From CAZYYO01 sp964650965 (GTDB lineage: Bacteria > Bacillota > Clostridia > Lachnospirales > Lachnospiraceae): 64,000 nucleotides of DNA. Within the stretch, counting starts at the first letter, position 1. Each line of letters begins with the position of its first letter. The stretch lies in assembly GCA_964650965.1 (NCBI GenBank), contig CAZYYO010000001.1, forward strand, positions 1 to 64,000, written 5' to 3'. This document shows positions 60,079-64,000 of the stretch, one piece after another. A program made the translations under genes and the position numbers. Below the pieces are notes generated by a model. It was not told the origin of the DNA, did not search any database, and saw only the letters and a program-made list of their open reading frames with translations.

Positions 60079-61410
60079 ATGGAGGATGGCGTCAGTCCGA
60101 TTTTAGGGCTTGGGTTATTTATTGTATTTGTAATTTTAGAAGGAATTGTTATTGGCTTTGGTGGTGGAATTGAAAATGTCAGTGATAAAGATTTAGATGC
60201 ATTAGAAGGAAAGAATGATAAGAAACATCATCTACTTCAGATGTATCATGATAATCGCACAAGATACCTGCAAATTATTCAGTGTGCTACCGTTATCCTT
60301 ATAACATGTAATACATTCGTTCAATATTTTAGTTGGAATCATTTTTTACATAATCAATTGGGCTATTCTGGCTTTATATGTAATTTGTTGATTTTTATTG
60401 TGGTTGTATTTTTGTTTTTAATCTTGGGAATCTTTGTACCTTGGATTGTCTGTGAAAGAAAAGCTAAGAAAAAAGCTTTTTCTTATGTATGGGCATTTCG
60501 ATGTATTGAATGCATTCTTAGCCCGGTTCTGGGCATAGTCAATTTGATATCTCGATGTATTTCCCGTTTGTTTGGAGTGGATCCTACAACAGAGTTGGAT
60601 GATGTTACGGAAGAAGAAATCATCTCAATGGTCAATGAAGGGCACGAACATGGCGTTCTTTTGGCAAGTGAAGCGGCTATGATTCAAAATATCTTTGAAT
60701 TTGGTGATAAAAATGCAAAAGATATCATGATTCACAGAAAGAATATCATTGCCATGGATGGAACCTGGTCATTAAAGGATGCTGTATCCTTTATGAATGA
60801 GAATCATAATTCCAGGTATCCTGTGTATCAGGAAAATCTAGATGATATTATTGGTATTTTTCACATAAAAGAAGCGTTGGAATATATGGAGAAGCCGGAC
60901 ATGCTTTTCAAGGAAATCAAGGATATCCCCGGCTTAATACGTCAGGCAGAATTTGTTCCGGAGACCCACGGAATTAATACGCTATTTACCAAAATGCAAT
61001 CAGAAAAAAATCATATGGTAATCGTGGTAGATGAATATGGACAAACCAGCGGAATTATTTCCATGGAGGATATTTTAGAAGAAATTGTTGGAAATATTCA
61101 GGATGAGCATGATGATGAAGAAGATACCATAGAGAAGGTGACAGAAGATCATTTTATTATGGAAGGTCGCACCAGTCTAGATGAGGTTGCAGAAATTCTT
61201 GACATTTCATTTGAGGATGAAGAGGTAGAAACCTTAAATGGATTTCTAATATCCAAAATCGATAAAATTCCTTCAGATCATGAATCCTTTGTGGTAACAG
61301 CAAAAGGCTATGAATTTACGGTACTAGATGTGGAAAATAAAATGATTCAAAATGTAAGAGTAAAAAAAATGACCTCTGGGGATACGCTTGAAAGCATACA
61401 GGAAAAATGA
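60079..61410 (+). CDS. CNNM/CBS/CorC-domain membrane protein (hemolysin C-like family)
   Basis: 443-residue protein: an N-terminal membrane domain (DUF21/CNNM type) with about three hydrophobic segments (5-28, 65-85, 96-125), two CBS domains (about 195-315, with FEFGDKNAKDIMIHR), and a C-terminal CorC_HlyC domain (about 330-420). Such proteins act in Mg2+/divalent-cation export or homeostasis. The frame is open from 59992, but CAGGAGG at 60063-60069 selects the ATG at 60079. Lies downstream of the broken mazF. Confidence 0.9.
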   Translation: MEDGVSPILGLGLFIVFVILEGIVIGFGGGIENVSDKDLDALEGKNDKKHHLLQMYHDNRTRYLQIIQCATVILITCNTFVQYFSWNHFLHNQLGYSGFICNLLIFIVVVFLFLILGIFVPWIVCERKAKKKAFSYVWAFRCIECILSPVLGIVNLISRCISRLFGVDPTTELDDVTEEEIISMVNEGHEHGVLLASEAAMIQNIFEFGDKNAKDIMIHRKNIIAMDGTWSLKDAVSFMNENHNSRYPVYQENLDDIIGIFHIKEALEYMEKPDMLFKEIKDIPGLIRQAEFVPETHGINTLFTKMQSEKNHMVIVVDEYGQTSGIISMEDILEEIVGNIQDEHDDEEDTIEKVTEDHFIMEGRTSLDEVAEILDISFEDEEVETLNGFLISKIDKIPSDHESFVVTAKGYEFTVLDVENKMIQNVRVKKMTSGDTLESIQEK

Positions 61411-61451
61411 TAAACTAAATAAGTAATATACAAGAAAAGAGGAGTACAAAA

Positions 61452-62180
61452 ATGTCAGGACATTCAAAATTTGCAAATATCAAACATAAAAAGGAAAAAA
61501 ATGATGCTGCAAAAGGGAAAATATTTACGATTATCGGACGTGAAATTGCAGTTGCTGTAAAAGAAGGGGGAGCAGACCCGGACAATAACAGCAGACTTCG
61601 TGATGTCATTGCCAAGGCAAAAGCAAATAACATGCCAAATGATACCATTGACCGTGGAATTAAAAAGGCTGCAGGAGATGCTTCTTCCGTAAATTATGAA
61701 GCAGTTACCTATGAAGGCTATGGTCCAAGCGGTACCGCAATAATTGTTGACGCATTAACAGATAATAAGAATAGAACTGCTGCAAATGTTCGTAACGCAT
61801 TTACCAAGGGCCATGGAAATATTGGTACCCAGGGCTGCGTTTCTTATATGTTTGACAAGAAGGGACAAATTCTTATTTCTAAGGAAGACTGTTCTTTAGA
61901 TGCAGATGATTTGATGATGCTTGCTTTAGATGCTGGTGCAGAAGATTTTGCAGAAGAAGAGGACAGCTATGAGATTATTACCGCTCCAGAAGATTTCTCT
62001 ATGGTACGAGAAGCTTTGGAAAAGGAAAATATTGTTATGGCAGATGCTGATGTAACCATGATTCCTCAAAATTATGTGGAATTAACCTCAGAGGAGGATA
62101 TCTGGGGCATCGAGAAAATATTATCTCTTCTTGATGAAGAAGATGATGTGCAAATGGTATATCATAACTGGGATGAATAA
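61452..62180 (+). CDS. yebC: YebC/PmpR-family protein
   Basis: 242-residue conserved protein, MSGHSKFANIKHKKEKNDAA at the start, DPDNNSRLRDVI, YEGYGPSGTAIIVDALTDN and GNIGTQGCVSYMF. Long listed as a transcriptional regulator; recent work also links YebC-family members to translation of proline-rich sequences. Normal length. AAGAGGAG precedes the ATG. Confidence 0.96.
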   Translation: MSGHSKFANIKHKKEKNDAAKGKIFTIIGREIAVAVKEGGADPDNNSRLRDVIAKAKANNMPNDTIDRGIKKAAGDASSVNYEAVTYEGYGPSGTAIIVDALTDNKNRTAANVRNAFTKGHGNIGTQGCVSYMFDKKGQILISKEDCSLDADDLMMLALDAGAEDFAEEEDSYEIITAPEDFSMVREALEKENIVMADADVTMIPQNYVELTSEEDIWGIEKILSLLDEEDDVQMVYHNWDE

Positions 62181-62207
62181 AATACAATCATAAAAGGAGC
62201 AAACAAA

Positions 62208-63491
62208 ATGGGCGATTATCGGATGGAAACAAAGTGCATTCAAGGTGGATGGCAGCCGAAGAATGGAGAACCACGTGTTCTGCCAATTTATCAAAGCACT
62301 ACCTTTAAATATGATGACAGTAATGAAATGGGGCAGCTGTTTGATTTAGAGAAGGAAGGATATTTCTATACTAGACTTCAGAATCCTACCAATGATGCTG
62401 TGGCAGACAAGATTACACAGCTAGAGGGTGGTGTGGCAGGTATGCTTACCGCATCAGGACAGGCAGCCAACTACTACGCAATGTTTAATATTTGTGAAGC
62501 CGGGGATCATTTTATCAGTACCAGCTCCATTTATGGGGGAACCTATAATTTGTTCGGAGTAACCATGGCGAAGCAGGGCATTGAATGTACCTTTGTAGAC
62601 AACGATATTACCGAAGAAGAGTTAGAGAAGGTATTTCGTCCTAATACCAAGGCAGTATTTGGTGAATCCATTGCCAATCCAACACTTGCTGTATTGGATT
62701 TTGAGAAATTTGCCAGGGCTGCTCATAAGCATGGCGTTCCTATGATTGTAGATAACACCTTTGCAACCCCTATTAATTGCAGACCCTTTGAATTTGGTGT
62801 GGATATTGTAACCCATTCCACTACAAAATATATGGATGGACATGCATCTACCGTTGGTGGATGTATTGTGGACAGCGGCAATTTTGACTGGATGGCTCAT
62901 AAGGATAAATTCCCGGGACTGACCACACCGGATGAATCCTATCATGGAATTACATATGCCGAGAAATTTGGCAAGAAAGCATATATTATGAAGGCTACCA
63001 GCCAGCTGATGCGAGATCTTGGTTCCATACAGGCTCCGGAGAATGCATTTCTGTTGAATCTGGGATTGGAAACACTGCATTTAAGAGTTCCAAGACACTG
63101 CGAGAATGCCCAGAAGGTGGCTGAGTTCCTATCAGCAGATGAGAGAGTTGCCTGGGTCAGCTATCCTGGATTAAAAGGGGACAAGTACTATGACCTGGCT
63201 CAGAAATATATGCCAAATGGAACCTGTGGTGTTGTTTCCTTTGGATTAAAGGGAGATAGAAATACTGCAGTAACCTTTATGGACCATTTAAAATTAGCTG
63301 CTATTGTAACTCACGTGGCAGATGCCAGAACCTGTGTGTTACATCCTGCAAGTCATACCCATCGTCAGATGTCAGATGAGCAGCTTAGAGAAGCAGGCGT
63401 GGCACCGGATTTGATTCGTTTCTCCGTAGGAATTGAAAATGTTGATGATATCATTGATGATTTAAAACAGGCACTTAATACTGTTTTATAG
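62208..63491 (+). CDS. metY: O-acetylhomoserine sulfhydrylase / aminocarboxypropyltransferase
   Basis: 427-residue PLP-dependent Cys/Met-metabolism enzyme. Motifs: RLQNPTNDAVADKI, TASGQAANYYAM, VDNTFATP, and the PLP lysine in THSTTKYMDGHAS. The overall length and the LPIYQSTTFKYDD start fit the MetY type that makes homocysteine from O-acetylhomoserine and sulfide; the related methionine gamma-lyase activity cannot be excluded. AAAGGAG precedes the ATG at 62208. Confidence 0.9.
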   Translation: MGDYRMETKCIQGGWQPKNGEPRVLPIYQSTTFKYDDSNEMGQLFDLEKEGYFYTRLQNPTNDAVADKITQLEGGVAGMLTASGQAANYYAMFNICEAGDHFISTSSIYGGTYNLFGVTMAKQGIECTFVDNDITEEELEKVFRPNTKAVFGESIANPTLAVLDFEKFARAAHKHGVPMIVDNTFATPINCRPFEFGVDIVTHSTTKYMDGHASTVGGCIVDSGNFDWMAHKDKFPGLTTPDESYHGITYAEKFGKKAYIMKATSQLMRDLGSIQAPENAFLLNLGLETLHLRVPRHCENAQKVAEFLSADERVAWVSYPGLKGDKYYDLAQKYMPNGTCGVVSFGLKGDRNTAVTFMDHLKLAAIVTHVADARTCVLHPASHTHRQMSDEQLREAGVAPDLIRFSVGIENVDDIIDDLKQALNTVL

Positions 63492-63517
63492 TTTGTATTC
63501 AAACAGGGGGTTAATGT

Positions 63518-64000
63518 ATGAAGAAAATTCTTTTTGCTTCAAGTGAATGTGTTCCATTTGTTAAAACAGGTGGTCTTGCTGATGTTGTAGGTGCACTTCC
63601 CAAGGAATTTAACAAGGAGGAATGGGATATTCGTGTGGTATTACCTAATTATACCTGTATTCCACCCAAGTATCGTGACCAGTTTCAGTATGTGACGGAT
63701 TTCTATATGGGGGTTGGTCCCTTAACCGGAGAAAAATATGTAGGTATTATGCAGTATGAATATCAGGGAATTCAATATTATTTTATTGATAACCTGGAGT
63801 ATTTTGAATGCTTCTATCCATATGGAGAGCAGCGATATGATTTGGAGAAATTTATCTATTTTGATAAGGCTGTTTTATCCATGCTTCCAGTAATAGATTT
63901 TCAGCCGGACATTATTCACTGTCATGATTGGCAAACAGGATTTATTCCGGTATATCTAAAGAATGAATTCGCAGCAAATCCATTTTTCTGGGGCATTAAG
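63518..64000 (+). CDS. glgA: Glycogen synthase (5' part)
   Basis: Partial gene running out of the window; 161 codons are visible with no stop. GT5 glycosyltransferase that extends alpha-1,4-glucan from ADP-glucose. It begins MKKILFASSECVPFVKTGGL; the KTGGLADVVGALP motif binds ADP-glucose, and HCHDWQTGFIPVYL follows at the edge. AGGGGG at 63505-63510 supports the ATG. Starts 26 nt after metY. Confidence 0.96.
   Translation, partial: MKKILFASSECVPFVKTGGLADVVGALPKEFNKEEWDIRVVLPNYTCIPPKYRDQFQYVTDFYMGVGPLTGEKYVGIMQYEYQGIQYYFIDNLEYFECFYPYGEQRYDLEKFIYFDKAVLSMLPVIDFQPDIIHCHDWQTGFIPVYLKNEFAANPFFWGIK

Overview
This window reads as a contiguous piece of a core chromosome from a low-GC, anaerobic Firmicute, most likely Lachnospiraceae (Clostridia). 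The evidence is the gene order (ffh-rpsP-khpA-rimM-trmD-rplS-lepB-rbgA-rnhB), strong AGGAGG ribosome binding sites, a class III anaerobic ribonucleotide reductase, a Rex regulator, a CIRCE-controlled groESL, a T-box in front of thrS, and small cysteine-rich and helical proteins of a kind I associate with spore-forming Clostridia. I see no rRNA, tRNA, phage, transposase or CRISPR. Only aroF-tyrA-aroA and four small genes lie on the minus strand. The family-level placement is inference; no species is claimed.

Layout. 1-8.5 kb: translation and ribosome-maturation operon, two type I signal peptidases flanking rbgA, rnhB, then an orphan FliK-like/FlhB-C-like pair and yraN. 8.5-16.4 kb: pgeF, der, plsY, gpsA, nrdDG, dut and an unusual phosphoribosyltransferase. 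16.4-20.7 kb: a type IIA topoisomerase pair (parE/parC-like) behind a LexA-like box. 20.7-24.7 kb: folate operon folC-folE-HD protein-folP-folBK. 24.7-28.4 kb: HAD phosphatase, CPBP membrane protease, mgsA, a membrane protein and a DUF2974-type hydrolase. 28.4-28.9 kb: a gene-free stretch holding a 33-bp stem inverted repeat and the CIRCE promoter. 28.9-37.2 kb: groES-groEL, a DegV protein, purA, a Gld-like ABC system and a small membrane protein. 37.2-40.4 kb: a hairpin-rich spacer, a SEC-C protein, and T-box plus thrS. 40.4-43.9 kb (minus): aroF-tyrA-aroA. 43.9-50 kb: a divergent EF-G paralogue, an InlB-repeat/propeller-like exported protein and leuS. 50-51.2 kb: small genes including a tandem-repeat Cys-rich protein. 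51.2-64 kb: a receiver-domain protein, icd, an ABC-F ATPase, rex, a coiled-coil protein, nnr, alr, a mazF broken by an in-frame stop, a CNNM/CBS protein, yebC, metY and the start of glgA.

Most of this is housekeeping, and I do not see a large undescribed system. The points most worth a second look are: the FliK/FlhB-C pair with no flagellar genes nearby and a degenerate NPTH site; the HD-domain protein inside the folate operon, a candidate for the missing dihydroneopterin triphosphate step; the mazF whose stop codon falls between its two catalytic residues; the 33-bp inverted repeat at 28.5 kb; the LexA-like box in front of parE; and the cysteine-rich tandem-repeat gene.
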